Shown here: positions 18,746 to 27,901 of the stretch, one piece after another
Layout of the letters: each line of letters opens with the position of its first letter
Position numbering within the stretch: position 1 is the first letter of the stretch
NCBI GenBank assembly: GCA_026989335.1
Contig: JALSJN010000068.1
Location: 1-49,144 of the forward strand
From: Thiotrichaceae bacterium
GTDB lineage: Bacteria > Pseudomonadota > Gammaproteobacteria > Thiotrichales > Thiotrichaceae
DNA length: 49,144 bases
Reading direction: 5' to 3'
The notes under the pieces: model-generated
Seen by the model: the letters and a program-made list of their open reading frames with translations, nothing else
The model's database searches: none
Told to the model about the DNA's origin: nothing
Translations under genes and position numbers: made by a program

Positions 18746-20886
18746 TAAGCATACAAAATAATACATCACCTATTGAAATAGGAATTCTTGAAGTCAGCTC
18801 ACAAAACAGAGCGGTTTTATCATTTTTTATTGACAGCATCGGTGCCGACATTTTTAAAGAAGTCGATTTAGATCAAGCTTCAGCCTTTATTATCGATTTT
18901 GACTTTCCTGGAGCAAAAGAAAGCTGGAAGGAACTTCAATCAACTAAAAAACCTGCAATAATTTTATCGGTAAAAGAAGTTATAATGCCTGGAAGTATCT
19001 GGGTTAAAAAACCACTAACGGCAAAAGAACTGACTAATGCTGGTCAAAAAATCAATGCTATGATCAATAAAAACTTGGTACAGCCTATAACTGAAGCGGT
19101 TGATTTAGGTGAGGTTTCCAGCACTCAAACTCTAAAAATACCAAGCCTTAATAACTTACCAAACGAGCTAGCATCTATTGAAAAGAGTGACCTACCCGCA
19201 TTAACAACTTTAGAAACAAGCCCAGATTCAATGCCGGCGCAAATAACCGAAAGTATAGCCACTCTAGAAAGTGAGCCTGTGCTAAGCGCAGATACAATAA
19301 ATCTCTCACCTCACTTAAATGATGATCTCGCTAATACATTAACGCTAGATGCAAGCCAATCTACAGCTGAAATAGTCGATGTTGAAATGAGTACAGCGAG
19401 CGAAGGTAGCGGCATAGATGAGCTTGACAGTTTACTAAATGATTTACACTCTGAGCCTCTAACTAGCGAAGGAATGTCTAACAATGAAAACGTTAACGAG
19501 GTTAGTGCTGCTATCACACTTGCAGATTCAGTTCCTGCGTTAGCAACCGTAAGTGCGTCTGCTTTAAAGCCTAGCCCAACTAAAACTGCAACAAAACAAA
19601 CAGCTGTCTCAAGTGATATTACAGACACGCTAACACTAGAAATTCGAGCAGATTCGATACAATCAACAAGCGAAGTTGATGAAACTGAAACCACTGAACT
19701 TGATAGTTTACTGAGTGATTTACACACAGAGTCTCAAGCTAGCGCAGTTAATGATGTAAGACTACCGAGCCTAGAGCCTCAAGTTGAAATTGAACCTGTT
19801 GAATTACTTAGCGATACAAATGAACCGGATTTTTTCAATGAACTTATTATTGGATCCTCCCCTGATGCTCCTCAAGAGATTCAACCTAACGAACAGAGTA
19901 CAATAATTGATGATGAAAATATCCCTGATAAAGTAGGTGATAGTGATTTATCAACTGATGCTAATTTGGCTACTGAAGTAACTGAAAAGGTGGCTGAATC
20001 TTACGCAGAAGCTACTGACGGCGACTTAGAAGCCATGCTAGATGAGCTTCAGCAAGAAATGGGAGGTGGCGCAGGAGGCGGAGCCGCAACGAATTCTAAT
20101 ATTAACGCCTCAAGTTCAGATGGAACCACTCAAAGAACCTATCAAGGAACCCAAGCACAAGAACGCTGGGCGCTTTTATGTGGCGACAAAAAGTTAGTGA
20201 GAAATGCCTCGGATATTAAAAAAACGGCATTCACCCTTAATGAGCACTTCTTATCAAGCTTGCTTAAAACAGTTAAAGAAGGCAAAGCGACAAAGCAAAT
20301 AAAACGCATAAAATACAATGATTTATTAATTATAATAGATCATGAAGCAGATACAATTTACTCTGACTTATCTATTTATTCTGATGAATACGCGCAAATT
20401 TGTTTTGACCCTGTCGAGAGTAAGAAAATGAGAATTCACTCACTGGATGATAGTGAAATCAGAATGCTACACCAACAAATTAAAAGCGATCCGGAAAATG
20501 TCTACACTACCGAAGCGTTTATTTGGACAACGAGTTTACTTACATCACGCGGTCGTTTACTAAAAAGCACCAACACCAATAAACCAGTAGGGCTTAAGTC
20601 TTGGCCTAACCTTACTCGAATAGAAAGCTTTCCTCATATGATGAATATCGCTGCCGTCTTTAGCAAGAACCCAGGGAATTTATTGGAGGTATCGAAGTGG
20701 TTAAATATTCCTCAATGCTATGTTTTTGCATTTTATAACGCTGCATTTTTTCTGGATATGATTGACTTCGATTCAAACGAAGCCGGTAAAAATACGAGTA
20801 GAAAATTATCATTTAACTTCGGAACAAAAAAGAAATCTGAAAACAGCGGCCTGTTCTCTCGCTTACTTAATAAAATTAAAGGTTAA
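18742..20886 (+). CDS. Large acidic protein with pseudo-receiver N-terminus and conserved C-terminal domain
   Basis: 714 residues in three parts. Residues 1-112 look like a degenerate response-regulator receiver: alternating hydrophobic strands, IIDFDFPG near the phospho-acceptor position, and WVKKPLTAKEL resembling the conserved Lys-Pro of receivers. Residues 113-460 are an acidic Ser/Thr/Glu-rich linker with repeated motifs ELDSLLNDLH, ELDSLLSDLH and DLEAMLDELQ, then a GGGAGGG hinge. Residues 470-690 form a folded domain including SWPNLTRIESFPHMMNIAA and YVFAFYNAAFFLD, which may be a winged-helix-like end. A basic tail closes it. I know no function. Adjacent GTPase and roadblock genes suggest a scaffold or effector. 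Confidence 0.8.
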   Translation: MISIQNNTSPIEIGILEVSSQNRAVLSFFIDSIGADIFKEVDLDQASAFIIDFDFPGAKESWKELQSTKKPAIILSVKEVIMPGSIWVKKPLTAKELTNAGQKINAMINKNLVQPITEAVDLGEVSSTQTLKIPSLNNLPNELASIEKSDLPALTTLETSPDSMPAQITESIATLESEPVLSADTINLSPHLNDDLANTLTLDASQSTAEIVDVEMSTASEGSGIDELDSLLNDLHSEPLTSEGMSNNENVNEVSAAITLADSVPALATVSASALKPSPTKTATKQTAVSSDITDTLTLEIRADSIQSTSEVDETETTELDSLLSDLHTESQASAVNDVRLPSLEPQVEIEPVELLSDTNEPDFFNELIIGSSPDAPQEIQPNEQSTIIDDENIPDKVGDSDLSTDANLATEVTEKVAESYAEATDGDLEAMLDELQQEMGGGAGGGAATNSNINASSSDGTTQRTYQGTQAQERWALLCGDKKLVRNASDIKKTAFTLNEHFLSSLLKTVKEGKATKQIKRIKYNDLLIIIDHEADTIYSDLSIYSDEYAQICFDPVESKKMRIHSLDDSEIRMLHQQIKSDPENVYTTEAFIWTTSLLTSRGRLLKSTNTNKPVGLKSWPNLTRIESFPHMMNIAAVFSKNPGNLLEVSKWLNIPQCYVFAFYNAAFFLDMIDFDSNEAGKNTSRKLSFNFGTKKKSENSGLFSRLLNKIKG
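19318..19740 (+). repeat. Degenerate internal repeats in the acidic linker
   Basis: Two copies of a roughly 45-residue unit (residues about 193-241 and 291-333 of the 714-residue protein), each with a TLTL segment, a QST segment and then ELDSLL(N/S)DLH(S/T)E. A third shorter copy (DLEAMLDELQ) occurs near residue 433. The pattern suggests repeated docking peptides. Confidence 0.65.
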
Positions 20887-20893
20887 CCGAACT

Positions 20894-21439
20894 ATGTCAC
20901 TTGTTAATAAAAAAATTATATTTACTGGCCCAGTCGGAGCAGGAAAAACAACCGCCATAGAAGTCATGAGCGATGTTCCCATTATTTCTACCAATGAAGA
21001 AGCGACCGATATGACCAAAGAGCGGAAGCCACAAACAACGGTTGCCATGGATTATGGGCGTATAAATATCGGTAAAAATGAAAAAATTCATCTCTATGGT
21101 ACGCCAGGACAAGAACGTTTCAGCTTTATGTGGGATATTCTTACCGAAGGTGCTTTAGGACTTATTTTATTACTTGATAACTCTAGAGAAAATCCAAAGC
21201 AAGACCTTAAATTTTATACTCAAGCCTTTCAGAGTTTTATCGATAAAGGTGAATTGGTCATTGGTGTAACTCGCCTTGATGAAATAAAATCACCCAGCCT
21301 TAATGACTACCGTAATTGGGCTAATGAACTTAATTTGAATGCTCCCATTTTTACCGTAGATGCGAGGCAACGAACAGATATATCATCACTTATTCAAGCA
21401 CTACTTTATTCTATTGACCCTGGGGTGGCAGCAGCATAA
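20894..21439 (+). CDS. Small Ras-like GTPase (COG2229/MglA-like)
   Basis: A single G domain of 181 residues. G1 is GPVGAGKTT (12-20), G2 has TT at 48-49, G3 is GTPGQER (69-75, Gly in place of the usual Asp), G4 is TRLD (126-129) in place of NKxD, and G5 is around VDAR (155-158). These substitutions are typical of the bacterial GTPases that pair with roadblock proteins, such as MglA relatives, which control cell polarity and type IV pilus position. I chose ATG 20894, eight bases after the preceding stop; the frame is open further upstream but that part overlaps the previous gene. The stop and next start overlap as TAATG. Confidence 0.92.
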   Translation: MSLVNKKIIFTGPVGAGKTTAIEVMSDVPIISTNEEATDMTKERKPQTTVAMDYGRINIGKNEKIHLYGTPGQERFSFMWDILTEGALGLILLLDNSRENPKQDLKFYTQAFQSFIDKGELVIGVTRLDEIKSPSLNDYRNWANELNLNAPIFTVDARQRTDISSLIQALLYSIDPGVAAA

Positions 21440-22071
21440 TGGACACATTCACACTCAATGATGGAGTTTTCATTAACGTAACCCCGCGTGGCGTTTACTA
21501 CGCTATTCAAAGTAATCATGAAGATAAAACAAGAGCCCTATTACAGAAGTTATTGCAGTATGAAGAAACACCTTTGTTAACAGCTGAAACGCTTATTGAA
21601 ATATCATCAGAGAATGCCGATGATACGATGAACTTACTGCATAATATGCAAAAAACAAAACTAATTTCCGGTCACACTGAACCTGAGGTTATTACACAAG
21701 GGGCTTTAGAAGATTTATTACCTGATTTGCTAAAAAACCTTTCAGAGTCTGGCAAAGTATTACTGGCAGAAAAAAGCGGCTTATATCTTGGCGCATCGGG
21801 CTTTCCACATGAAGCCGCTGAAGAATTGGCGGCTATTAGTGCAAGCCTTTCAGAAGTTTATCAACGCCATAAAGGCCTACTCCAAGGGAATTTAGGCTTT
21901 AGCCAACATGCCTGGGGCTTAATTGACGCGGCAGGTAATAGCGAGGTCGGCTTTTGGCCCTTATATGTGGGCGATAATCAATTCACCTTAGTGATTGATG
22001 GTTTACCACAACTAAATAGCCCATCGTTTAAACATTTAATATGGGTATTAGTCAAAAGATATGGTCAATAA
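21439..22071 (+). CDS. GTPase-linked protein with probable degenerate roadblock domain
   Basis: 210 residues with no membrane segment. Residues 1-85 look like a small helical region, possibly winged-helix. Residues 90-210 have the strand-helix order of a roadblock/LC7 fold: ALEDLLPDLLKNLSESGKVL, then ADGSG-like GLYLGASG, a helix EELAAISASLSEVYQ, and two hydrophobic strands at the end. I infer a second, divergent roadblock protein that may pair with the one at 22183. It starts inside the GTPase stop codon, so the two should be made together. Confidence 0.75.
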   Translation: MDTFTLNDGVFINVTPRGVYYAIQSNHEDKTRALLQKLLQYEETPLLTAETLIEISSENADDTMNLLHNMQKTKLISGHTEPEVITQGALEDLLPDLLKNLSESGKVLLAEKSGLYLGASGFPHEAAEELAAISASLSEVYQRHKGLLQGNLGFSQHAWGLIDAAGNSEVGFWPLYVGDNQFTLVIDGLPQLNSPSFKHLIWVLVKRYGQ

Positions 22072-22182
22072 GCAGCCTTTCATCAGCTTATTCTAACCAA
22101 TAAACTGGGACTCATTTATAATCACGAGAGTAACAAAAGTTACTTTAATAACAAGAAAAATACTAATTAAAAGGGGAACCTA

Positions 22183-22545
22183 ATGCGTTCTGAAATGATT
22201 AACTCAATATTAAGCGACCTTAACGGATCAAGTGCTGATATTGAAGCTTCGGCCGTTCTATCAACAGATGGCTTAATGATGGACTCTCTATTACCAGCAG
22301 GCATGGATGAAGACCGTGTCGGTGCAATGAGTGCGGCGATGCTTTCACTTGGTGACCGTACCTCAGTGGAATTAGAAAGGGGTAAGTTAGAACAAGTACT
22401 TATCAAAGGTGATAAGGGATTCATCCTAATGACCTATGCGGGTCCTGATGCCGTTGTGACTGTACTAACAAAACCCGAAGCACGTCTTGGACTTATCTTT
22501 CTTGATGTTAAACGCGCAGCTGATGGTATTGCTAAAATACTTTAA
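22183..22545 (+). CDS. Roadblock/LC7 domain protein (MglB-like)
   Basis: 120 residues that make up one roadblock/LC7 domain: helix 1 (MINSILSDLNGSSADIEASA), strand VLSTDGLMMDSLLP, helix 2 with EDRVGAMSAAMLSLGDR, the VELERGKLEQVLIKGDKGFI strands and a final helix ending GIAKIL. MglB proteins of this type are GTPase-activating partners of MglA. AAGGGG provides a strong ribosome site. A 111-base gap to the upstream gene may hold its own promoter, suggesting that this member could be made in excess. Confidence 0.9.
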   Translation: MRSEMINSILSDLNGSSADIEASAVLSTDGLMMDSLLPAGMDEDRVGAMSAAMLSLGDRTSVELERGKLEQVLIKGDKGFILMTYAGPDAVVTVLTKPEARLGLIFLDVKRAADGIAKIL

Positions 22546-22573
22546 GTATGTATCTACAGTCTAATAAAAGCGC

Positions 22574-22608
22574 GTAAAGCATCATGTTGTAAAATCATGA
22601 TGCTTTAC
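22574..22608. terminator. Hairpin between converging genes
   Basis: A perfect 13-base-pair stem (GTAAAGCATCATG with CATGATGCTTTAC) with a nine-base loop lies between the roadblock gene and hrpA. There is no good T-run on either side, so termination is plausible but not certain. Confidence 0.5.
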
Positions 22609-22613
22609 CTAAC

Positions 22614-25600
22614 TTACGAAACAAACAACTTAGCAACACGCTTTGCAGATACAGGATAAGCCGTGCCCAAGTCCTGTGCAAACAGCGACACCCTAAATTC
22701 TTCTAACATCCAACGAATTTCTCTTACCTTGGCTGAATACCCTTCCTTGCTACGTAATTTTTTATAGTCATCCCAGAAGGGCTGTATTTGTAACAATAGA
22801 CCACGGTCTTTATGTGTGTCACCTGTCAGTTTATCAAGTCGTTTTATAATCGCCTTTAAATAGCGAGGGTATTGACGAAGTTCATCCATGCTTAAATCAT
22901 CTAAAAATCCAACGTAAACTAAAGAGTCAATTTGATCGCGCACGTCGTTTAATGTCTCTAATAAACTTAAATCAATAGTGCCTTTGAGTTGTTTTCTAAT
23001 CTGATGATTCAAGGGCAATAAGGTCAATAATTGCTGAGATAATTCTTTAAGGGTCACATTCAGGGCATCCTTATTCTCTGCTAAAGCATTGTGAAACTGT
23101 GTATTACTTAAGCCAATACCCTGCCTATTTTCGAACAAGTTACTGCTAACAAAATTTAAACGAAAGACATTTTCCACAATACTTTTCTTTAGCTCATCAC
23201 ACTTTCCTGTTGAGTTGTAATGTAAGCACATTTTTGCTAAATCTGGGATTTGTTTTACTAATATTTTTGCCTCATCCGCATATGTTAATAACACTAAACG
23301 CAACAATCCTTTTTGCTGTTGTGCTTTATCAGCAGAATCAAACAGCTTAATTTCAACTGAATCGCCTTTATCAACCAAGGCAGGCCATGCTTTAATTTTC
23401 ATACCAGAAACATCAACGATGGTGCTTTCTGGCAAAGCCTCAAAATCCCATGTGGTTATCCCTACACGCTCAATGCTTTTCTCAGGACTTGCTTTCGTCA
23501 AGCTAAGCGATGAAGTATTACCGATGCTTTTCTTCAAGCGCTCTAAGTCACGCCCCGCTTTAATCGTTTTACCCGCTTCATCAATAATTTCAAAGCGCAT
23601 CAACATATGCTCACTAAACTGGTGCGCTTGTAATAACCCAGCATCAATTCTAAAGCCGGTCATTCGCCTTAATGATTCTGCTATGACAACGACAATTGAG
23701 CCTTTTAAATCATCACTTGTTTGTAGTGACTCTAAGCAAGCCTTTGCATATTCAGGCGCAGGAACAAACTGTTTACGCACTTGTTTGGGCAAGCTTTTAA
23801 TAAATTCAATCACTTTTTCTTCAAGCATTCCAGGAACCAAGTAATCGAAATCTTCATTATGTAGCTGATTAATCGCCGCTGCGGGTATTCGAATAGTCAC
23901 ACCGTCATTTTCACTTCCTGGCTCAAAGTGATAACTCAAAGGCAGCATCATATCCAGCACCTTAAGGTGATCTGGATATTGCTCACCTTGCACGTGGGAA
24001 TCATCCCGCTGCATTAAGTATTCGCGCGTTAATAATAAGGCTTGCGGGTTCTTATGTTCAAACTTTTTACGCCACTTTTCAAAAGCTGGGCCGCTGTAAA
24101 TATTCTCAGGGATATGCTGGTCATAAAAGTCATACAGTATTTCTTCATCAACCAAAATATCACGTCGGCGTGATTTTGCCTCTAGCCCTTCCACTTCCTC
24201 AATCAATTGTCGGTTATGGCTAAAAAACGCTGCTTTACAGTTATACTCGCCATACACGAGCGCATGGCGAATAAATAGCTGACGAGAAACAACAGGATCA
24301 ATTGATCCAAAGTTAATACGCTTTTTGGGATTAACGGTAATTCCGTACAAGGTTGTGCGCTCATCTGCCGCAACTTGCATGGCGCGCTTCTCCCAGCGAG
24401 GCTCACTGTAATGGTATTTAAGAAGGTGCTTTGCCGCGTATTCAACCCACTGTGGCTGGATGCTTGCCACAGTTCGTGCAAACAGGCGCGACGTTTCTAC
24501 AATGTCTGCCGACATTAGCCACTTCGGCGAGCGTTTGCGCAAGCCCGACGCCGGGAATATATAAAACTTACGCCCATTTGCACCTAAGTACTCTTGATTC
24601 TCCTCTTGAAAGCCGATATTACTCAGTAAGCCCGTTAGTAAGCTTTGATGGATTGCGTCATATTTCTTATCGTATTTATCGTCTTCCTCTTTACCGGTAT
24701 TTATCTTGTTACGCGTCTTTTTAGACTTCGACTGTTTTGCGTTATTATCCAAAGCACCCGCATCCTTTAAACTCATCCTCAGTTGGCGATAGGTTTCATT
24801 CCACTCTCGCAAGCGCATAAAAGATAAAAACTCGCGCTTACATAGCTTGCGCAGTTGACCTTGTGACAACTCACCATTTTTATCATGATAGTAGTCCCAT
24901 ATTTTTAACAGGCTAATGAAGTCTGATTTCTCATCTTTAAAACGACTGTGCTTTTGATCCGACGCTTGTTGTTTATCCAGCGGTCGTTCACGTACATCTT
25001 GAACCGATAATGCACTTACAATAACTAAAGCTTCCTCCATTACGCCCAAGTCTTTTGCGGCTAATAACATCCGGCCAAGCCGAGGATCCGTGGGTAAACT
25101 AGCTAACTGACGGCCCACTGGGGTGATTTTGATATTCTCACCCGATACTTTATTGACGGCTCCTAACTCAAATAACAATTTATAGCCGTCACGAATCATG
25201 CCCGCATCAGGTGCCTCGACATACGGAAATTTATAAACGTCACCTAAGTTAAGTGAGGCTAGTTGTAAAATTACCGATGCCAAGTTAGTACGTTGAATTT
25301 CTGGCAAAGTAAATTCTGCTCGTGCTAAATAATCATCTTCTGCATACAAGCGAATCGCGATACCGTTACTGGTTCGGCCACAACGACCAGAACGTTGATT
25401 AGCAGAAGCTTGTGAAATTTTCTCAATCGGCAGTCGTTGTACCCTTGAACGCCAAGAATAACGTGAGATACGCGCCATACCCGTATCAATCACATACTTA
25501 ATTCCGGGTACTGTTAATGACGTTTCTGCGACATTGGTTGATAACACGATGCGCCGAGCGCCTCCGCCACCTTTACCCGATACTTTAAATATTCTATTTT

Positions 25601-26648
25601 GCTCAGCCGCTGAAAGCCTTGCAAACAACGGCAGAATTTCGACACTTGGCTTGTGATGTTTGCGTAACGCTTCGCTGGCCTCCCTAATTTCCCGCTCGCC
25701 CGATAAGAAAATTAATATTCCGCCCGGAGCTTCTGCCATTAACTCATCAGTTGCATCAATTATGGCTTGCACCATTTCTTTTTCTTTAGGCTCTAATTTA
25801 TTACCAGATTGACTATTGTTGTCATCTGATGAACTTTCAGAGACTAAAGAACGGTAGCGAATTTCAACAGGGTAGGTACGACCAGAAACTTCAATAATAG
25901 GCGCATCATCGCCCTTTTTCCCTGTGAAGTTAAAATGCTTGGCAAAGCGCTGCGGGTCAATAGTCGCAGAGGTAATAATGACTTTTAAATCTTTACGACG
26001 TGGTAATAGCCAGCGTAGGTAACCGATTAAAAAATCTATATTAAGGCTACGCTCGTGTGCCTCATCAATAATCAATGTGTCATATTGGTTTAAGAATCGA
26101 TCATTGCGAATCTCTGCCAATAAGATGCCATCAGTCATTAATTTAACGTAACTGTGTTCTTTAGTTTGATCATGAAAACGAACCTTATATCCAACAATAC
26201 TACCGATTTCGCTGTTTAGCTCTTCAGCGATTCTTGCGGCAACACTCCTTGCTGCAATACGCCGTGGTTGTGTATGTCCGATAATGCCATCCACCCCTCG
26301 ACCAAGTTCTAGGCACATTTTTGGTAATTGGGTGGTTTTTCCTGAGCCTGTTTCACCACAAATAATAGTGACTTGATTTTCTTTAATCGTTTTTATTATT
26401 TCGTCACGCCTAGCCGCAACAGGTAAGTCAGGATAGCTTGGATTTGGCAAGCTTTTTACCCGCTGCTCTCGTTTTTCAATAGAGCGCGCGAATTTATCTT
26501 CAAGCCGTTTTAAATTTTGAGTAAATGCCTCATTAGGTTTGAGGGCTTGTTTAGATAATTGTTGTAGACTACGACTAAGATAAAAACGCTGTGAGCCCTG
26601 ACAATTTTTTAGCGAGGCTTTAAGCTGCTGTAAGATCTGCGTCGGCAT
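22614..26648 (-). CDS. hrpA: ATP-dependent RNA helicase HrpA
   Basis: DEAH-box RNA helicase, involved in mRNA processing and in rescue of stalled ribosomes in E. coli. Motif I is GETGSGKTTQ, motif II DEAH, motif III SAT, motif V STNVAETSLTVPG and motif VI QRSGRCGR. The helicase-associated and OB-fold regions and the long HrpA-specific C-terminal region follow. I chose the ATG at 26648 (1344 residues; E. coli 1300). The frame is open to 26738, but that extra segment lies on the end of the diguanylate cyclase gene and shows no family similarity. The chosen start still overlaps that gene by 29 bases. Confidence 0.95.
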   Translation of the reverse strand: MPTQILQQLKASLKNCQGSQRFYLSRSLQQLSKQALKPNEAFTQNLKRLEDKFARSIEKREQRVKSLPNPSYPDLPVAARRDEIIKTIKENQVTIICGETGSGKTTQLPKMCLELGRGVDGIIGHTQPRRIAARSVAARIAEELNSEIGSIVGYKVRFHDQTKEHSYVKLMTDGILLAEIRNDRFLNQYDTLIIDEAHERSLNIDFLIGYLRWLLPRRKDLKVIITSATIDPQRFAKHFNFTGKKGDDAPIIEVSGRTYPVEIRYRSLVSESSSDDNNSQSGNKLEPKEKEMVQAIIDATDELMAEAPGGILIFLSGEREIREASEALRKHHKPSVEILPLFARLSAAEQNRIFKVSGKGGGGARRIVLSTNVAETSLTVPGIKYVIDTGMARISRYSWRSRVQRLPIEKISQASANQRSGRCGRTSNGIAIRLYAEDDYLARAEFTLPEIQRTNLASVILQLASLNLGDVYKFPYVEAPDAGMIRDGYKLLFELGAVNKVSGENIKITPVGRQLASLPTDPRLGRMLLAAKDLGVMEEALVIVSALSVQDVRERPLDKQQASDQKHSRFKDEKSDFISLLKIWDYYHDKNGELSQGQLRKLCKREFLSFMRLREWNETYRQLRMSLKDAGALDNNAKQSKSKKTRNKINTGKEEDDKYDKKYDAIHQSLLTGLLSNIGFQEENQEYLGANGRKFYIFPASGLRKRSPKWLMSADIVETSRLFARTVASIQPQWVEYAAKHLLKYHYSEPRWEKRAMQVAADERTTLYGITVNPKKRINFGSIDPVVSRQLFIRHALVYGEYNCKAAFFSHNRQLIEEVEGLEAKSRRRDILVDEEILYDFYDQHIPENIYSGPAFEKWRKKFEHKNPQALLLTREYLMQRDDSHVQGEQYPDHLKVLDMMLPLSYHFEPGSENDGVTIRIPAAAINQLHNEDFDYLVPGMLEEKVIEFIKSLPKQVRKQFVPAPEYAKACLESLQTSDDLKGSIVVVIAESLRRMTGFRIDAGLLQAHQFSEHMLMRFEIIDEAGKTIKAGRDLERLKKSIGNTSSLSLTKASPEKSIERVGITTWDFEALPESTIVDVSGMKIKAWPALVDKGDSVEIKLFDSADKAQQQKGLLRLVLLTYADEAKILVKQIPDLAKMCLHYNSTGKCDELKKSIVENVFRLNFVSSNLFENRQGIGLSNTQFHNALAENKDALNVTLKELSQQLLTLLPLNHQIRKQLKGTIDLSLLETLNDVRDQIDSLVYVGFLDDLSMDELRQYPRYLKAIIKRLDKLTGDTHKDRGLLLQIQPFWDDYKKLRSKEGYSAKVREIRWMLEEFRVSLFAQDLGTAYPVSAKRVAKLFVS

Positions 26649-27858
26649 GTTTTTGCAAAGCTTCTGAAAGTTTTTGGTCACCACAACCCTGCTCAGACAC
26701 TTGGTTTCGTCCCTGCTCTTTTGACACATACAAGGCATTATCTGCGGCGGTTAACAACATCGCTGGGAACACAACTTTCTGATCCTCATCCGGTGTGTTA
26801 CCGGTAAAGTCCCAAGCAGGTTCACAACATGAAATACCAATACTTACCGTAACAACACCAAAGCTTGAACGCTCATGTTGAATATTTAATTTTTCAATTT
26901 TGTTGCGTAAACGCTCTGCCAGCATGGCGGCATTTTGTTGTGAAGTTGCAGGTAATAAAATAGCAAATTCCTCACCACCATAACGAGCCGCTAAGTCAGC
27001 AGGACGATTTGTAATTGATTCCATCGCCTTAGCAATTGCTTGTAGGCACTTGTCGCCTTCTTGATGCCCGTAGCTATCATTATATTTTTTAAAACTATCA
27101 ACATCAATCATCATCATTGAAATGGGGTTTTGATCACGCATTGCTCTGCGCCACTCGACTTTAAACTTGCGATCAAAGTGACGACGGTTGGCAAGTTCAG
27201 TTAATTGATCGGTATCTGCTAAGGCTTGTAACGCGATATGCGTAGTTTGTAACTCAAACAATAAATGATATATATAAGTCGAAATAAGGACTAATGTTAT
27301 TGCAAGAATAATCATGGCAACAGCCATTAGTCCATGCCCTTGCTCTTCGCTTAGCAAAAATAAACTAATTATCGGCAATAGAATTACAACAATTTGAAAA
27401 TAAAATGCAAGACGTGATGCAGCAAGCGTCGGAATTGCAGCCAATAGTACGCTTGAGAGTATAAATGCGAGTAACACTTGGTGAATAAGATCATGCGGAA
27501 AGAACATAATGCCCGCGATACCCCAGACTGTACTTAGCAGGGTGGTAAAAAACACATGTCGATTTGCCCAATAAGAGAGTTCATCCTGTGTATATTGGCG
27601 ATTCGTTTTGAAATTCTTGCCCATCAAAAAACGGACAATGCTTACGGTAATGATAAGCCCATACCAAATAAGTAAGGACATTTTCTGACTTGGAAAATGA
27701 TTCCAAAAGAAGGCTAAAAATAGACTGGCTAGAACAATATTATTCCAGATTCCAAAGGCTTTATTTTTGTAAAGATAAGCTATTTGCCCCTGCATTAGGC
27801 TCGAAGCAGCATTACTTACTTCTTTACCCGTGTCTTTTTCTAATAATCCTTGCTCCAT
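26620..27858 (-). CDS. Membrane diguanylate cyclase (GGDEF)
   Basis: Makes cyclic di-GMP from two GTP. Residues 36-200 contain about five or six membrane segments with no recognised sensor name. A GGDEF domain covers about 215-395 with the active site GGEEF at 294-298. RPAD at 285-288 stands five residues before it, the right place for the RxxD inhibitory site, so product inhibition is likely retained. No EAL domain. Weak ribosome site. Its 3' end overlaps hrpA. Cyclic di-GMP signalling may tie in with the pilus/polarity-like cluster nearby, but that is speculative. Confidence 0.92.
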   Translation of the reverse strand: MEQGLLEKDTGKEVSNAASSLMQGQIAYLYKNKAFGIWNNIVLASLFLAFFWNHFPSQKMSLLIWYGLIITVSIVRFLMGKNFKTNRQYTQDELSYWANRHVFFTTLLSTVWGIAGIMFFPHDLIHQVLLAFILSSVLLAAIPTLAASRLAFYFQIVVILLPIISLFLLSEEQGHGLMAVAMIILAITLVLISTYIYHLLFELQTTHIALQALADTDQLTELANRRHFDRKFKVEWRRAMRDQNPISMMMIDVDSFKKYNDSYGHQEGDKCLQAIAKAMESITNRPADLAARYGGEEFAILLPATSQQNAAMLAERLRNKIEKLNIQHERSSFGVVTVSIGISCCEPAWDFTGNTPDEDQKVVFPAMLLTAADNALYVSKEQGRNQVSEQGCGDQKLSEALQKHADADLTAA

Positions 27859-27901
27859 TTTTTTATTGCAAAAGCATCCTTTTAGTTAAGTGTTCTCGCG
27901 C

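Noticed and set aside
20762-20893. Upstream extension of the GTPase by 44 codons
   Set aside because: The extra segment is the previous gene read in another frame; G1 lies at the usual distance from ATG 20894.
23419-23844. 141-codon open frame opposite hrpA
   Set aside because: It lies entirely antisense within a well-supported gene and has no recognisable domain.
26649-26738. Upstream extension of hrpA by 30 codons
   Set aside because: It overlaps the diguanylate cyclase coding region further and shows no conserved HrpA sequence.
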